Shown: positions 27,420 through 36,844, counted from the stretch's first letter. The stretch: 64,000 bases of DNA from Kordiimonas sediminis (GCF_014656395.1 NZ_BNCI01000002.1:558001-622000); one strand, 5' to 3'. Program-made: numbers and translations. Notes: generated by a model from the letters alone, not told the origin.

Positions 27420-27447
27420 GGAGAAACAAGGGGGGGGGGAGTTCTCC
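27420..27447. repeat. run of ten G residues inside a short inverted repeat
   Basis: Ten consecutive G at 27430-27439 lie between GGAGAA (27420) and TTCTCC (27447). The tract is between the hspQ stop and its terminator. It can slip during replication, but it is outside any reading frame, so no phase-variable gene can be named. Confidence 0.6.
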
Positions 27448-27476
27448 ACGTTTGCGAAATGTTATTCCAAACTCGT

Positions 27477-27803
27477 TTAGTTCACGACAAAACGTGCTGC
27501 GTAATCACTGACGGAATGTGCGGCCGGGTCAAACAGGCTATCCATCATTGGATGCTCAAAGCAGTCCGTTTCGTGACAAATCTCCAGGTTACACTCCGCA
27601 ACATAGGTTGTGTGATCTTCACCATCGACCAAAATATGATACCATGGGCGGTCTTTGCGCGGCTTACCTTCAGCCATAATGTCATACCACTCTGGAGACT
27701 GGCTATAAGTTGCATCCACATCAAATATCAGGGCACGATAGCCAAATGCTGTGTGCTTGACGATCTGACCGGGAGCAAACTGTGCTATATGTATTTTTGC
27801 CAT
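27477..27803 (-). CDS. hspQ: heat shock protein HspQ
   Basis: A 108-residue YccV/HspQ-family protein: FAPGQIVKHTAFGYRALIFDVD at the N terminus, then PWYHILVDGE and TTYVAECNLE, the conserved fold. In enterobacteria HspQ binds hemimethylated DNA and is a Lon specificity factor; the role here is inferred from the family. AAAGGAGAG sits six bases before the ATG. It is monocistronic with its own terminator, and the upstream region toward queF is non-coding. Confidence 0.88.
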   Translation of the reverse strand: MAKIHIAQFAPGQIVKHTAFGYRALIFDVDATYSQSPEWYDIMAEGKPRKDRPWYHILVDGEDHTTYVAECNLEICHETDCFEHPMMDSLFDPAAHSVSDYAARFVVN

Positions 27804-28010
27804 TACACTCTCCTTTGCCGAACTAAATATTCCTGACTAACGGCATAACCCTTTTGGGTTTCAACTTGATTAAACTATAAGTGTGGCACCATTAACATTT
27901 GCTGAACAAATTCCCTCAAAATGTTCAGGGTTATTAATGTTTTGATAATATTTTCAGGGGGTTGCATGCTAAGTTATTAGTTTACCGAGTGAATTGTCGG
28001 TGAAAAAACT

Positions 28011-28039
28011 TTGACAGCATGTAAAAAAATCTGCATAGC
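28011..28039 (+). promoter_or_regulatory. possible sigma70 promoter of queF
   Basis: TTGACA at 28011-28016, a 17-base spacer, then CATAGC at 28034-28039. The -35 is perfect and the -10 weak. It would start transcription about 20 bases before the queF ATG. No preQ1 riboswitch fold was recognised in this leader. Confidence 0.4.
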
Positions 28040-28063
28040 GAGCGAAAAATATGGAGACTTCCA

Positions 28064-28528
28064 ATGTCAGAGAATATCTATCAGGGACTTGATGCCCTTG
28101 GATCAAAAACTGAAGCCCCGGATTCGCCTGAAAAGGCGGTCTTGGAGACTGTGAATAATCCACGTCCAAACAGCAATTACATGGTGCGCTTTACTTGTCC
28201 GGAGTTTACCAGCCTTTGTCCAGTGACAGGTCAGCCTGACTTTGCACATCTGGTACTTGATTATGTTCCTGATGCTTTACTTGTCGAAAGTAAGTCATTG
28301 AAGCTGTATCTGCAGTCATTTCGCAATCATGCAGCCTTTCATGAAGACTGTACCGTCGGCATTGCAGAACGTCTGATCGCTGAACTGAATCCCAAATGGC
28401 TGCGTTTGGGGGGCTACTGGTATCCGCGTGGCGGTATTCCTATTGATGTGTTTTTCCAGACGGGCGAGGCACCAGCAGGTGTCTGGATACCAGACACAGG
28501 CGTAGCACCGTATCGCGGTCGCGGCTAA
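28064..28528 (+). CDS. queF: NADPH-dependent preQ0 reductase QueF
   Basis: A 154-residue type I QueF. The catalytic cysteine is in [13 protein letters not shown], followed by [15 protein letters not shown] and [12 protein letters not shown], all family signatures. It reduces 7-cyano-7-deazaguanine to preQ1 for queuosine tRNA modification. It converges on queE, which shares a hairpin with it at 28541-28568. No queD gene lies in the window. Confidence 0.93.
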   Translation: MSENIYQGLDALGSKTEAPDSPEKAVLETVNNPRPNSNYMVRFTCPEFTSLCPVTGQPDFAHLVLDYVPDALLVESKSLKLYLQSFRNHAAFHEDCTVGIAERLIAELNPKWLRLGGYWYPRGGIPIDVFFQTGEAPAGVWIPDTGVAPYRGRG

Positions 28529-28540
28529 CATGCCAACTGG

Positions 28541-28568
28541 GGCAGGCAGTTTTATGTGATTGCCTGCC
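28541..28568. terminator. hairpin between convergent queF and queE
   Basis: An 8-bp inverted repeat GGCAGGCA / TGCCTGCC with a 12-base loop in the 47-base gap between the two stops. It has no strong T tail, so bidirectional termination is inferred from position only. Confidence 0.5.
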
Positions 28569-28575
28569 TGGGTGG

Positions 28576-29217
28576 TTAAGGTATGTCTAGTATCTTATGG
28601 GTTTGTAGCGACAGTCGCCACAGTGGATGCTGCAAACAGTACCTGACTGCCTCTGCAGTGTTTTGGGCCTGATTTGGATTATCCATGGGCTGCAGATAAA
28701 AATGATCAAACTGGAGGTGTTCAAAGTCTGTGGGCGAGTTTCCTGCTTGTGGGTAGACAAGCTTTAGCTCCTGCCCAGAGGCAACAATCATGTCTGATCC
28801 TGCCTTGGGGCTAATGCATAACCAATCAATGCCTGTTGGCGGCTCTATCGTGCCGTTAGATTCCACCGCAATTACGAACCCTTTGGCGTGCAAGGCATCA
28901 ATCAGTTCGGTATCAAGCTGCAGAAGAGGCTCGCCACCTGTGCAGACTACCATGGGAGGGCCGGCAGGATCATTGATTGTTGGCCATTCATTTGCAATCG
29001 CTGTCGCAAGACTTACAGCCGTTTTAAATTTTCCGCCATTGATACCATTGGTTCCCACAAAGTCAGTATCGCAAAATTGACAAATTGCATTTTGGCGGTC
29101 GCGCTCTAGCCCTGTCCATAAATTACAACCGGCAAACCTGCAGAAGACAGCTGGTCGCCCGGCGTTGGCACCTTCGCCCTGCAGTGTATAGAAAATTTCT
29201 TTAACGCTATAGACCAT
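28576..29217 (-). CDS. queE: 7-carboxy-7-deazaguanine synthase QueE (radical SAM)
   Basis: A 213-residue radical-SAM enzyme. The cluster motif is GCNLW with 14 residues to the second Cys and CQFC, i.e. CX14CX2C, the variant described for Burkholderia QueE rather than the common CX3CX2[10 protein letters not shown] and ESNGT follow. It makes 7-carboxy-7-deazaguanine in the queuosine pathway. The ATG at 29217 ([16 protein letters not shown]) is the family start and overlaps the queC stop by 11 bases; the longer frame to 29322 lies inside queC. Confidence 0.92.
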   Translation of the reverse strand: MVYSVKEIFYTLQGEGANAGRPAVFCRFAGCNLWTGLERDRQNAICQFCDTDFVGTNGINGGKFKTAVSLATAIANEWPTINDPAGPPMVVCTGGEPLLQLDTELIDALHAKGFVIAVESNGTIEPPTGIDWLCISPKAGSDMIVASGQELKLVYPQAGNSPTDFEHLQFDHFYLQPMDNPNQAQNTAEAVRYCLQHPLWRLSLQTHKILDIP

Positions 29218-29899
29218 CTTGATACCGCGTTGGGTCAGGTATTCCAGCCTCTCTGAAGCCTTTGGAACGCAGCAGGCAACTGTCACAGTGTCCGCAGGCT
29301 GCCCCGGTTTCATCTGGATCATAACAACTGATCGTCAGGCTATAATCAACGCCAAGATCTGTACCTGCTTTGGCGATTTCTGCCTTTGTCATATCAATCA
29401 GAGGCGTACGGATTGTCAGGGCTACATCTTCGGTTACACCCGCTTTCGTCGCCAGGTTTGCCATTTCCTGGAAAGACTGAATGTAATCAGGGCGACAGTC
29501 GGGATACCCGCTGTAATCCAGTGCATTCACACCGATGAATATATCCTTCGCGCCGACAACTTCGGCATAAGCAAGGGCAAACGATAGAAAAATTGTATTA
29601 CGTGCAGGGACATAGGTGACAGGAATTTCATCTGTTTCCACTGCATCTTTTGGAACGTCGATGTCATCTGTTAGTGCGCTACCACCAAATAGACGCAGAT
29701 CAAGCGTGGCGGTTTTATGTTCTTTCACGTTCAGGTGCTGCGCGATGGTCTCCGCTGCGCTAAGCTCAATACTGTGTCGCTGACCGTACCGAAAGCTCAG
29801 GGCATAGACCTCATAGCCTTCGTTTTGCGCGATGGCGACAACTGTTGCGCTATCTAACCCTCCGGAAAGAAGGACGATTGCTCTCTTTTTCTGTGTCAT
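29207..29899 (-). CDS. queC: 7-cyano-7-deazaguanine synthase QueC
   Basis: A 230-residue ATP-dependent synthase with the PP-loop [10 protein letters not shown] and a zinc site in [17 protein letters not shown]. It converts 7-carboxy-7-deazaguanine and ammonia to preQ0. It is translationally coupled to queE. A promoter is expected in 29900-30031, which also contains the terminator of the symporter gene. Confidence 0.93.
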   Translation of the reverse strand: MTQKKRAIVLLSGGLDSATVVAIAQNEGYEVYALSFRYGQRHSIELSAAETIAQHLNVKEHKTATLDLRLFGGSALTDDIDVPKDAVETDEIPVTYVPARNTIFLSFALAYAEVVGAKDIFIGVNALDYSGYPDCRPDYIQSFQEMANLATKAGVTEDVALTIRTPLIDMTKAEIAKAGTDLGVDYSLTISCYDPDETGAACGHCDSCLLRSKGFREAGIPDPTRYQDGL

Positions 29900-29981
29900 G
29901 TCTGCCTCTTGGTTGCGAGTATCATAGACGGAAAGCTACTGTAGGGCAAAGCTCCTATACTATGGGTGCTTTCAAAAACAA

Positions 29982-30007
29982 ATCGCCGGGGTTTTACCCC
30001 CGGCGAT
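29982..30007 (-). terminator. rho-independent terminator of the symporter gene
   Basis: A 10-bp stem ATCGCCGGGG / CCCCGGCGAT with a 6-base loop, followed on the minus strand by TTGTTTTTG. It is 24 bases past the stop of the symporter. Confidence 0.85.
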
Positions 30008-30031
30008 ACTGTTTGCAAAGAAAAAAATGTT

Positions 30032-31276
30032 TTACTCGACAGCCGGAGCGCGGAATGTCTCTTCGTCCATCTCATTTTCCCATTTTGCGACTGCACTTGC
30101 GACCGATAGATCACCAGTCACATTGACGACAGTACGCATCATATCAAGAGGGCGGTCAAATGGTAGAAGGAAGCCTACGATGATAGCGGTTTGGTCTACA
30201 CTAACGCCGATGACGCCGAGGACAGCAGCCAAGAGGAACAGGCTTGCTGACGGAACAGCCGCTGTGCCGATCGACACAAGTGTCGTCGTCAAAGCGATCA
30301 GGCCGTAATCAACAAGCGTCAGGTCAATGCCAAACGCCTGTGCAGCAAATACGGCGACGATGCCGACATAAATGCCCGTGCCGTCCATATTGATAGTGGC
30401 GCCGAGCGGCAGAACCGACGAGGCGACAGCAGGTTTGATTCCAAGGTTATCTTCTGCAACTGCCATAGTAACCGGTAAAGTTGCTGAACTTGAAGATGTG
30501 GAAAGGGCCACAAGCTGGGCATCCAGGGCGCCGCGGAAAAAGCGTACCGGTGGCAAGCCAAGAATAAATTTAATGATGATTGTGTGGGTTACAAGAACAT
30601 GAGTCACAAAGCCGATTGTACAGGCAAGCGCCAGTGTCAGAACGTCAGCCAGGGCCGCAATACCCTTTGTCCCGGCCGTTGCAGCAATAAGCGCAAATAC
30701 ACCGAAAGGGGCAACTTCCATAACCAAGTGAGTTATTTTCAACATCACCTCGGCCGCGGAGTCGATAACATCTGTGATTGGTTTCGCCTTCTCGCCAGAC
30801 AGGAGAATACCCACACCGAACATCAGGGCGAAGAATATGATGGCAAGAACATCCGCTTCTGCAAACGCCTGTACCGGATTAGTCGGGACAATGCCAACAA
30901 GCCGGTCGGTCAGGGATTTAGCTTCGGCCAGCGTTTCAGGTGTTGCTCCTGAAAGGTCTACGCCGACACCAGGCTGCATGATTGCACCCAGCGAAAGACC
31001 GATACAGATTGCAATTGCTGTTGTGCCCATATACATGGCCAAGGTTTTTAGGCCGATCGAGCCAAGGCGTTTCGGATCGCCCATGGCAACTACGCCGGAA
31101 ACCAGTGTCAGGAAGATCAAGGGTACAACGATCATACGGATCAAACGGACAAAAACATCACCAATCCATTTAATGCTGGTTGCACCTTCTCCCCAGAAGG
31201 AGCCAACAATTACGCCGAGTATCAGCGCAATGAGGATACGTTTCCACAGGACTATATCAAACCAGGCACGTGCCAT
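30032..31276 (-). CDS. dicarboxylate/amino acid:cation symporter (DAACS family)
   Basis: A 414-residue transporter with about eight transmembrane helices plus two re-entrant loops. It has the family motifs STSSSSATLPVTM (Ser-rich hairpin) and INMDGTGIY. It imports C4-dicarboxylates, glutamate or aspartate with Na+ or H+; the substrate cannot be distinguished by motif alone. GGGGAG precedes the ATG at 31276. It is monocistronic. Confidence 0.87.
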   Translation of the reverse strand: MARAWFDIVLWKRILIALILGVIVGSFWGEGATSIKWIGDVFVRLIRMIVVPLIFLTLVSGVVAMGDPKRLGSIGLKTLAMYMGTTAIAICIGLSLGAIMQPGVGVDLSGATPETLAEAKSLTDRLVGIVPTNPVQAFAEADVLAIIFFALMFGVGILLSGEKAKPITDVIDSAAEVMLKITHLVMEVAPFGVFALIAATAGTKGIAALADVLTLALACTIGFVTHVLVTHTIIIKFILGLPPVRFFRGALDAQLVALSTSSSSATLPVTMAVAEDNLGIKPAVASSVLPLGATINMDGTGIYVGIVAVFAAQAFGIDLTLVDYGLIALTTTLVSIGTAAVPSASLFLLAAVLGVIGVSVDQTAIIVGFLLPFDRPLDMMRTVVNVTGDLSVASAVAKWENEMDEETFRAPAVE

Positions 31277-31408
31277 TGACTATTTCTCCCCTAATTTTTG
31301 ATTGCGAACTAGGGATAATGTATTTTTTGTGTCGCGCAAGAACTTTCCGGAATTTGGGAATGTTTGTTATGGGCAGATAGCTATTTCAAAAGCTGAAAGA
31401 TAATTCTG

Positions 31409-31441
31409 ACCATAAAAGTTGCATTAAATTACCATAAAAGT
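31409..31441. repeat. two direct repeats ACCATAAAAGT, 22 bases apart
   Basis: The identical 11-mers start at 31409 and 31431, exactly two helical turns apart, upstream of the CtrA box and the PEP-CTERM gene. This is a pattern expected for a regulator binding as a tandem dimer. The factor is unknown. Confidence 0.55.
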
Positions 31442-31464
31442 GTTTAAGTTCTGAAGGGATTATG

Positions 31465-31480
31465 TTAACAAGTTGTTAAC
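31465..31480. promoter_or_regulatory. CtrA-type box TTAA-N7-TTAAC
   Basis: TTAACAAGTTGTTAAC matches the full CtrA consensus with N7 = CAAGTTG, and is also an 8-1-8 palindrome from 31464. CtrA is the alphaproteobacterial cell-cycle regulator, and divK/pleD of the same network lie 8 kb away. It sits about 150 bases before the PEP-CTERM start, and about 190 bases from the symporter start on the other strand. Confidence 0.6.
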
Positions 31481-31631
31481 CATTTGGGGGTTGCTGGCAC
31501 CGACAGGCACAGTCGCGTGATTTTCAACTGGTTTTTCAGGCTTATATTTTGGAACTGGCGTTTGTCAGACTGTTCGCATGGGGTGAATAGTTTTTCGTAC
31601 GGCGCCGATCGCTCTGTTTGAGGGAATTTAC

Positions 31632-32291
31632 ATGTTTAAAAAGCTAACAGCTATGGTCATCGTAGGTATGATGTCTACTGCTGCACAGGCATCCACGACT
31701 TTTGATTTCACAAGTGATGCCGGTGATTGTCAGTATGCATGCGATGGCATTAACTATTCACTGGACGGTATCGGTCTATCCTTGATGGGCGCCGTTTGGG
31801 ACGGTTCTACCATGAATACAACGTCTTCAAATTATGTTGACTTAGGCTTCTTTGGTGGTTTTTGGTACGATTATGATGTGACTGTATCAGAATTTGATGC
31901 AGGTTTGGGTGTTTCCAGTGAAATTCTGGATGACCCACAGGTTGATGGTCGTGGTGGTCAGGACGATTATGTTGTGTTCCATTTTGATCAGATTGTGAAC
32001 ATCGAGCAGGTTATGTTCTCCCTTTTTGGAGATAACGACGATGCTCGTATCTATTCATATAGTGGTGGAAGCTGGAATAATCTGGGCACGTATAGCGACA
32101 ATCCACTTAATACGAACGTTACGACTACAACATTTGCGGTTGGCGCGCCTCACAGCAATGATGAGTTTAAGATCAGGTCTCTGAGCGTTTCTGCTGTTCC
32201 AGAGCCTGCAACATGGCTTATGCTAATTCTTGGATTTGGTATGGCTGGTGCGGCTACGCAGCGCCGCCGTAGAGTAATGGCTCTCAGCTAA
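31632..32291 (+). CDS. PEP-CTERM sorted exported protein
   Basis: A 219-residue protein with an N-terminal signal (MFKKLTAMVIVGMMSTAAQA), a ~165-residue acidic, Gly/Asp/Tyr-rich body and a C-terminal sorting signal: VPEPATW, hydrophobic LMLILGFGMAG, then QRRRR. This is the exosortase recognition module (PEPxxW variant seen in alphaproteobacteria). It should be cleaved by the exosortase encoded at 6993-7904 and placed at the outer surface. The body has no recognised enzymatic domain. The gene is monocistronic with a terminator at 32337. Confidence 0.87.
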   Translation: MFKKLTAMVIVGMMSTAAQASTTFDFTSDAGDCQYACDGINYSLDGIGLSLMGAVWDGSTMNTTSSNYVDLGFFGGFWYDYDVTVSEFDAGLGVSSEILDDPQVDGRGGQDDYVVFHFDQIVNIEQVMFSLFGDNDDARIYSYSGGSWNNLGTYSDNPLNTNVTTTTFAVGAPHSNDEFKIRSLSVSAVPEPATWLMLILGFGMAGAATQRRRRVMALS

Positions 32292-32336
32292 TATACCCAA
32301 ATAACAGCAGTTCACTGTTGCGTTAGTGAGTAGGTC

Positions 32337-32369
32337 AAAGGCTCTTGCGGTTTTCGCGGGGGCCTTTTT
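32337..32369 (+). terminator. rho-independent terminator of the PEP-CTERM gene
   Basis: A stem AAAGGCTCTTGCG / CGCGGGGGCCTTT (with G-U pairs), loop GTTTT, followed by TTTT. Confidence 0.75.
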
Positions 32370-32449
32370 CAATGTATCTATTGAATGTTGCCTGCATGGT
32401 CGGCATGATCGAATATTATTGAATATTCAACTACCGGGTGGGCTTACAC

Positions 32450-33715
32450 ATGAAAAATAAACTCTTGGCAGCTTTGATGCTGACGTTTTGTTGCGCAAAC
32501 GTTGCATCTGCAGAAACAATAACACTTATTCCTGATGCATATGTGGATGTAGCACAGGGAACGCTGGTTCGCGGCAAGGCGATAATCGTCGATGGGAACT
32601 CGATTGTTGATATTGTTCCCACTGAGAGCGTTTCGTCAGATGCTAGGGTTGTGCGCCTTGACGGGAAAACGCTTGTTCCTGGTTTGATTGATGCCCACAG
32701 CCATGTTCTGTTGCATCCGTATAATGAAATTTCCTGGAATGATCAGGTGCTGAAGGAGAGCATCACAGAACGGGCGCTTAGGGCCTCCAATCACATGCGC
32801 AGTACACTGATGGCTGGTTTTACGTCATTACGCGACTTGGGCAGTGAAGGGGCAGAATATGCGGATGTCGCAGTACGTGATAGTCTGCATAAAGGTGTGA
32901 TTATAGGTCCACGATTGATCGTTGCTGGTAAGGCAATCGTTGCAACAGGCAGTTATGGGCCAAAAGGCTATGCAGATCACCATTCGATAACTTTGGGGGC
33001 GGAGCCTGCAGACGGTGCGGACCTTGTCCGGGTTGTCCGGGACCAGATTGGCCGTGGTGCGGACATCGTCAAGGTTTATGCGGATTACCGGTGGGGGCCA
33101 AATGGGGAAGCGCGTCCGACATTCTCTGTCGACGAGTTAAAAACAATTGTAGATGTGGCCGCCAGCAGCGGGCGTCCAGTAATTGCCCATGCATCAACGG
33201 ATGAAGCGATGCGGCGGGCCACATTAGCTGGTGTACAGAGCATCGAGCATGGTGATGGCGGGTCTTTGAAGACATTCAAGCTGATGAGAGAAAAGAATGT
33301 CATTTTCTGTCCGACTGTTGCGGCAGGCGATGCCATTAGCCAGTATCGTGGATGGGTTAAGGGTAGCGGCGAAGTACCTGCAAGGATTAAGCAAAAAAAG
33401 ACGTCCATGGAAAATGCCATAAAAGCAGGGGTTACTATTTGTAATGGCTCGGATGTTGGTGTCTTCCCGCACGGTGATAATGTTCGGGAGCTGGAACTTC
33501 TTGTGATGCACGGCTTGTCACCACAAGAGGTTTTAAAGGCCGCTACGATTACAGGTGCAGAATTGATGGGTATGAAAGATAAGCTGGGTCAGATCAAAAA
33601 AGGATATCTAGCAGACCTTATCACTGTTGAAGGAAATCCGCTTGAGGATGTCTCTGTGCTGAAAGAAGTCTCATTCGTGATGAAGGATGGTGTCATTTAT
33701 AAGGGCGCTAAGTAG
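32450..33715 (+). CDS. exported amidohydrolase (imidazolonepropionase-like)
   Basis: A ~421-residue protein of the amidohydrolase superfamily with a signal peptide (MKNKLLAALMLTFCCANVASA). Metal ligands visible: HSH in PGLIDAHSHV, a candidate carbamylated Lys in DIVKVYADY, His in VIAHAS and SIEHG, and Asp in GSDVGVFPHGDN. Proteins of this type often hydrolyse Xaa-Pro dipeptides or cyclic amides; the substrate is not predicted. The ATG at 32450 starts the signal; a GTG at 32438 is four codons upstream. Monocistronic, terminated at 33742. Confidence 0.82.
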   Translation: MKNKLLAALMLTFCCANVASAETITLIPDAYVDVAQGTLVRGKAIIVDGNSIVDIVPTESVSSDARVVRLDGKTLVPGLIDAHSHVLLHPYNEISWNDQVLKESITERALRASNHMRSTLMAGFTSLRDLGSEGAEYADVAVRDSLHKGVIIGPRLIVAGKAIVATGSYGPKGYADHHSITLGAEPADGADLVRVVRDQIGRGADIVKVYADYRWGPNGEARPTFSVDELKTIVDVAASSGRPVIAHASTDEAMRRATLAGVQSIEHGDGGSLKTFKLMREKNVIFCPTVAAGDAISQYRGWVKGSGEVPARIKQKKTSMENAIKAGVTICNGSDVGVFPHGDNVRELELLVMHGLSPQEVLKAATITGAELMGMKDKLGQIKKGYLADLITVEGNPLEDVSVLKEVSFVMKDGVIYKGAK

Positions 33716-33741
33716 GCGACTATTTTTAAAGGGGAATAAAA

Positions 33742-33766
33742 AAAAGGGGCCATAAAGGCCCCTTTT
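33742..33766. terminator. bidirectional terminator between amidohydrolase and OmpA genes
   Basis: Stem AAAAGGGGCC / GGCCCCTTTT with a 5-base loop; runs of T on the plus side and of A (T on minus) on the other. It serves two convergent genes. Confidence 0.85.
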
Positions 33767-33787
33767 CAATTGTATAGTGTCCGATAC

Positions 33788-34882
33788 TTATCTTTTCAGG
33801 ACAATTTGTACGCGGCGATTTTGTGCTTCGCGTGCACCGTCTTCTGTTTGAACCAGCGGGTCATTCTCACCCTTATAGTCTGCAGTGATTTTGTCAGCGT
33901 CAACGCCTTCAGCAATCAGCGCCGCTTTCACTGCTTCCACACGGCGTGCAGACAGCTTCAGGTTATACCCTTGATCACCTGCAAGGTCAGTATGACCAAT
34001 GCTTACCACATATGGATTGCCTGTTTCTTTGTAGGCGCGTGCAGCTGCACGGATAATGCCGGCACCGTCAGGTGTGATGTCCGCTTTGTCAAAGTCAAAG
34101 AAGACCATGAAAGGACCCGGTAATGGTACTGGTTTTGGCTCAGGCTTAGGCTCAGGCTTTGGTTCTGGTTTCGGAGCAGGCTGTGCTACTGGCTGCGGAG
34201 CAGGGGCAGGGACAGCTTTTCTTTTCTTTTCACCAAACTTCCAGGATAGGCGTGCAAAAAGATCGTGGTTGGAAACGCCAATATCAGACTCGCCAACGAC
34301 TGTGTTGTATTCGCCGCTGTGCGCACGGAAGTAACGATATCCCATCGAAAATTCCATTGTGTCACTTACGGGGCGAACGATCTGCGCAACGATTTGACCG
34401 GCAGGGCGCCATTTGCTGTCGTCCAGAATCAGCGTTTGGCCAGAACGGAGACGTTTGAAGTTGATTTTTGATGCACCAAGGCCAGCGCCGAGGTATGCTT
34501 TCCACTCATCAAGGTCTGCAACCTGATACATAGCAGTCGCCATCAGAGAGTGACTGTACTGAACGCCGCCAGAACGGTTTGTGCCGAGATCAAGATCAAG
34601 GCCACCAGTGTTTTCAACGTCGAAGGTGTTTGCGCGGTTTTTACGCAGCGTATAGCCTAATTCCAGACGCCATTTGTCGTATTCTTTCCCGATGAACAGG
34701 CCGCCAAGGGGACCAAGCTCTTTCTCGTCTTCCAGTTCAAGTCCGGAATTCCAGTTTTCGATTTCATTTTCGCGGGAAATGGTGAAGCCAAGTTCCAGGC
34801 CTGCATAATATCCGGCATCGTCTGCGAAGGCCGGAGTAGCTAGCAGAACCAAAAGGGCGGTTGAAGATAGCCTTCTCATCAT
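33788..34882 (-). CDS. OmpA-family outer-membrane protein
   Basis: A 364-residue porin-like protein. Signal peptide (MMRRLSSTALLVLLATPAFA), an N-terminal eight-strand beta-barrel (~22-205), a proline-rich linker of alternating Pro-Lys-Pro-Glu (~215-247), and a C-terminal OmpA peptidoglycan-binding domain with FFDFDKADITPDG, SIGHTDLAGDQGYNLKLSARR and ENDPLVQTEDGAREAQNRRV. It anchors the outer membrane to the cell wall. It is monocistronic. Confidence 0.92.
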   Translation of the reverse strand: MMRRLSSTALLVLLATPAFADDAGYYAGLELGFTISRENEIENWNSGLELEDEKELGPLGGLFIGKEYDKWRLELGYTLRKNRANTFDVENTGGLDLDLGTNRSGGVQYSHSLMATAMYQVADLDEWKAYLGAGLGASKINFKRLRSGQTLILDDSKWRPAGQIVAQIVRPVSDTMEFSMGYRYFRAHSGEYNTVVGESDIGVSNHDLFARLSWKFGEKKRKAVPAPAPQPVAQPAPKPEPKPEPKPEPKPVPLPGPFMVFFDFDKADITPDGAGIIRAAARAYKETGNPYVVSIGHTDLAGDQGYNLKLSARRVEAVKAALIAEGVDADKITADYKGENDPLVQTEDGAREAQNRRVQIVLKR

Positions 34883-35087
34883 TGTTTCCTTCCTTAGTGA
34901 TTGGGGTAATCTAAAGTTATTAATAAATATTGTGGTTACTGTACCGATCTGCCGATGGGTCTAAAAGAGAAATATGGCGTAAACAAGTACTTAAATGTGA
35001 TTTCAGCAGAGATTGTTGTCAATTTGTCGCGTTTGTATCTTGGGTACTAAATAACGCGTGTAACAGTATCTTACAGGTAGTATATGC

Positions 35088-35115
35088 GGGCTGGTGCGGC
35101 GCGGTGCACCAGCCC
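35088..35115. terminator. strong hairpin downstream of the formate-THF ligase gene
   Basis: A perfect 10-bp stem GGGCTGGTGC / GCACCAGCCC with an 8-base loop, 20 bases after the fhs stop. It has no T run, so it may be a rho-independent-like or mRNA-stabilising hairpin. Confidence 0.55.
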
Positions 35116-35134
35116 AGAAAGTTTTACGGCAATA

Positions 35135-36844
35135 TTAGAACAGGCCAGCAACCCGACCATCAGGGTCAATATGAATCGCGTTTGCAGCCGGCGTTCTGGG
35201 CAACCCAGGCATCGTCATTATATCACCACAGACAACCACCAAAAATTCAGCACCAGCCGACAAGCGCACTTCTCTGACCGGGAGAACATGCCCGCTTGGC
35301 GCTCCTTTGAGCCCAGGGTCTGATGAGAAACTATACTGGGTCTTGGCAATACATACAGGGAAGTGGCCGTAATCTTCCTGCAGTGTTTTTATCTGATCAC
35401 GGATTTTCTTATCGGCAACGATATCGCTGGCACCGTATAACTCTGTTGCGATTGTGTGGATTTTGTTCCAAAGGTGCGTGTGGTCTTCATATAAAGGATG
35501 GAAGGTGTTTTCTGGCTTTTCGCATTGTTCGACAACAGCATGAGCAAGATCAAGTGTACCATCACCGCCATTCGCCCAGTGATCTGCTTCGATTGCCTGA
35601 ACGCCAAAATTGGCGCAGACTTTTCTAACAGCGTCCATTTCAGCCGTGGTGTCAGCAGAGAACCGGTTTATGGCAACAACTGCGTTCACACCGAACTGTT
35701 GCAGGTTCATCAGGTGTCTTTCCAGATTAGTACATCCTTTTTCAACGGCGCTAACATCCTCGGTTTTTAAGTCTTCCTTGGACACACCCCCATGCATTTT
35801 AAGCGCGCGTATGGTCGCTACAAGCACAACGGCATCGGGTTTTAAATTCCCCTTTCTGCATTTGATGTCGAAGAATTTCTCGGCTCCCAAATCCGCACCG
35901 AAACCAGCTTCGGTAACAACATAGTCTGCTAATTTTAGGGCCGTTTTAGTTGCAATCAACGTGTTACAGCCGTGCGCGATATTTGCAAAAGGGCCACCGT
36001 GAATAAAGGCCGGGTTCCCTTCAAGCGTCTGAACAAGGTTTGGTTTCATGGCGTCTTTAAGCAGGGCTGCCATTGCACCGTGCGCGTTAATATCTTTTGC
36101 CAAAACCGGTTTTTTGTCACGTGTGTAGCCGATAATGATGTTGCCCAGCCGTCGGTGCAGATCGTCAAGGTCAGTTGCAAGGCATAGGATTGCCATAACC
36201 TCTGATGCTACAGTGATGTCAAAACCAGCCTCTCTGGGGGCACCATTGACCACACCGCCCAGGGAAGTGGTAATCTGGCGTAAAGAGCGATCATTCATAT
36301 CTACGGCGCGCCGCCATGTGATACGTCTGTTATCAAGACCGGTTTTGTCATTTTCACGCCAGTAGACATGGTTATCAATCATCGCAGCCAGCAGGTTATT
36401 TGCAGCACCGATTGCATGGAAGTCCCCTGTGAAGTGTAGATTGATGTCTTCCATCGGCACAACCTGCGCATATCCGCCGCCAGCGGCCCCACCTTTCATG
36501 CCGAAACATGGCCCCAGACTTGGTTCGCGCAGGCATATCATCGCCTTCTTCCCAATTTTATTTAAACCGTCCCCCAGGCCAACAGTGGTCGTTGTCTTAC
36601 CTTCGCCAGCAGGGGTGGGAGTGATTGCCGTGACTAGGATTAGCTTTCCGTCTGGCTTATCATTCAGTGATTTGATGTAGTCCAAAGACAGCTTGGCTTT
36701 GTAGTGGCCATAGGGCTCCAGGTCTTTTGCATCTAACCCCAACTTGCGTTCTGCGATAGTGCTGATGGGTTCCATTTTAGCAGATTGAGCAATCTCAAGG
36801 TCAGACTTGGGGTGAGAATGCTGATTGGTATGGTCGTTTGTCAT
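35135..36844 (-). CDS. fhs: formate-tetrahydrofolate ligase
   Basis: A 569-residue enzyme with the nucleotide loop [16 protein letters not shown] (~88-103), the conserved [13 protein letters not shown] segment and [10 protein letters not shown] near the end. It makes 10-formyl-THF from formate, THF and ATP in the cytoplasm. The ATG at 36844 ([15 protein letters not shown]) has CAGGGA seven bases upstream; the frame extends 53 codons further but into the regulatory region. Length is close to the family norm. It is monocistronic. Confidence 0.92.
   Translation of the reverse strand: MTNDHTNQHSHPKSDLEIAQSAKMEPISTIAERKLGLDAKDLEPYGHYKAKLSLDYIKSLNDKPDGKLILVTAITPTPAGEGKTTTTVGLGDGLNKIGKKAMICLREPSLGPCFGMKGGAAGGGYAQVVPMEDINLHFTGDFHAIGAANNLLAAMIDNHVYWRENDKTGLDNRRITWRRAVDMNDRSLRQITTSLGGVVNGAPREAGFDITVASEVMAILCLATDLDDLHRRLGNIIIGYTRDKKPVLAKDINAHGAMAALLKDAMKPNLVQTLEGNPAFIHGGPFANIAHGCNTLIATKTALKLADYVVTEAGFGADLGAEKFFDIKCRKGNLKPDAVVLVATIRALKMHGGVSKEDLKTEDVSAVEKGCTNLERHLMNLQQFGVNAVVAINRFSADTTAEMDAVRKVCANFGVQAIEADHWANGGDGTLDLAHAVVEQCEKPENTFHPLYEDHTHLWNKIHTIATELYGASDIVADKKIRDQIKTLQEDYGHFPVCIAKTQYSFSSDPGLKGAPSGHVLPVREVRLSAGAEFLVVVCGDIMTMPGLPRTPAANAIHIDPDGRVAGLF

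Larger units (their letters stand above)
31277..31631. promoter_or_regulatory. 355-base regulatory region between the symporter and the PEP-CTERM gene
   Basis: This gene-free gap separates divergent genes. It holds two 11-base direct repeats ACCATAAAAGT (31409 and 31431), a CtrA-type box (31465-31480) and a ribosome site GAGGGA before the ATG at 31632. A TGGCAC-like stretch at 31495 lacks correct -24/-12 spacing. No coding frame is supported. Confidence 0.6.

Noticed and set aside
27837-28063. A preQ1 riboswitch before queF
   Set aside because: No recognisable aptamer core or pseudoknot was found; the gap also holds a plain promoter candidate.
31495-31509. sigma54-like TGGCAC...GGCA upstream of the PEP-CTERM gene
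   Set aside because: The GG to GC spacing is 9 instead of 10 and the -12 part is GGCA, not TTGC.
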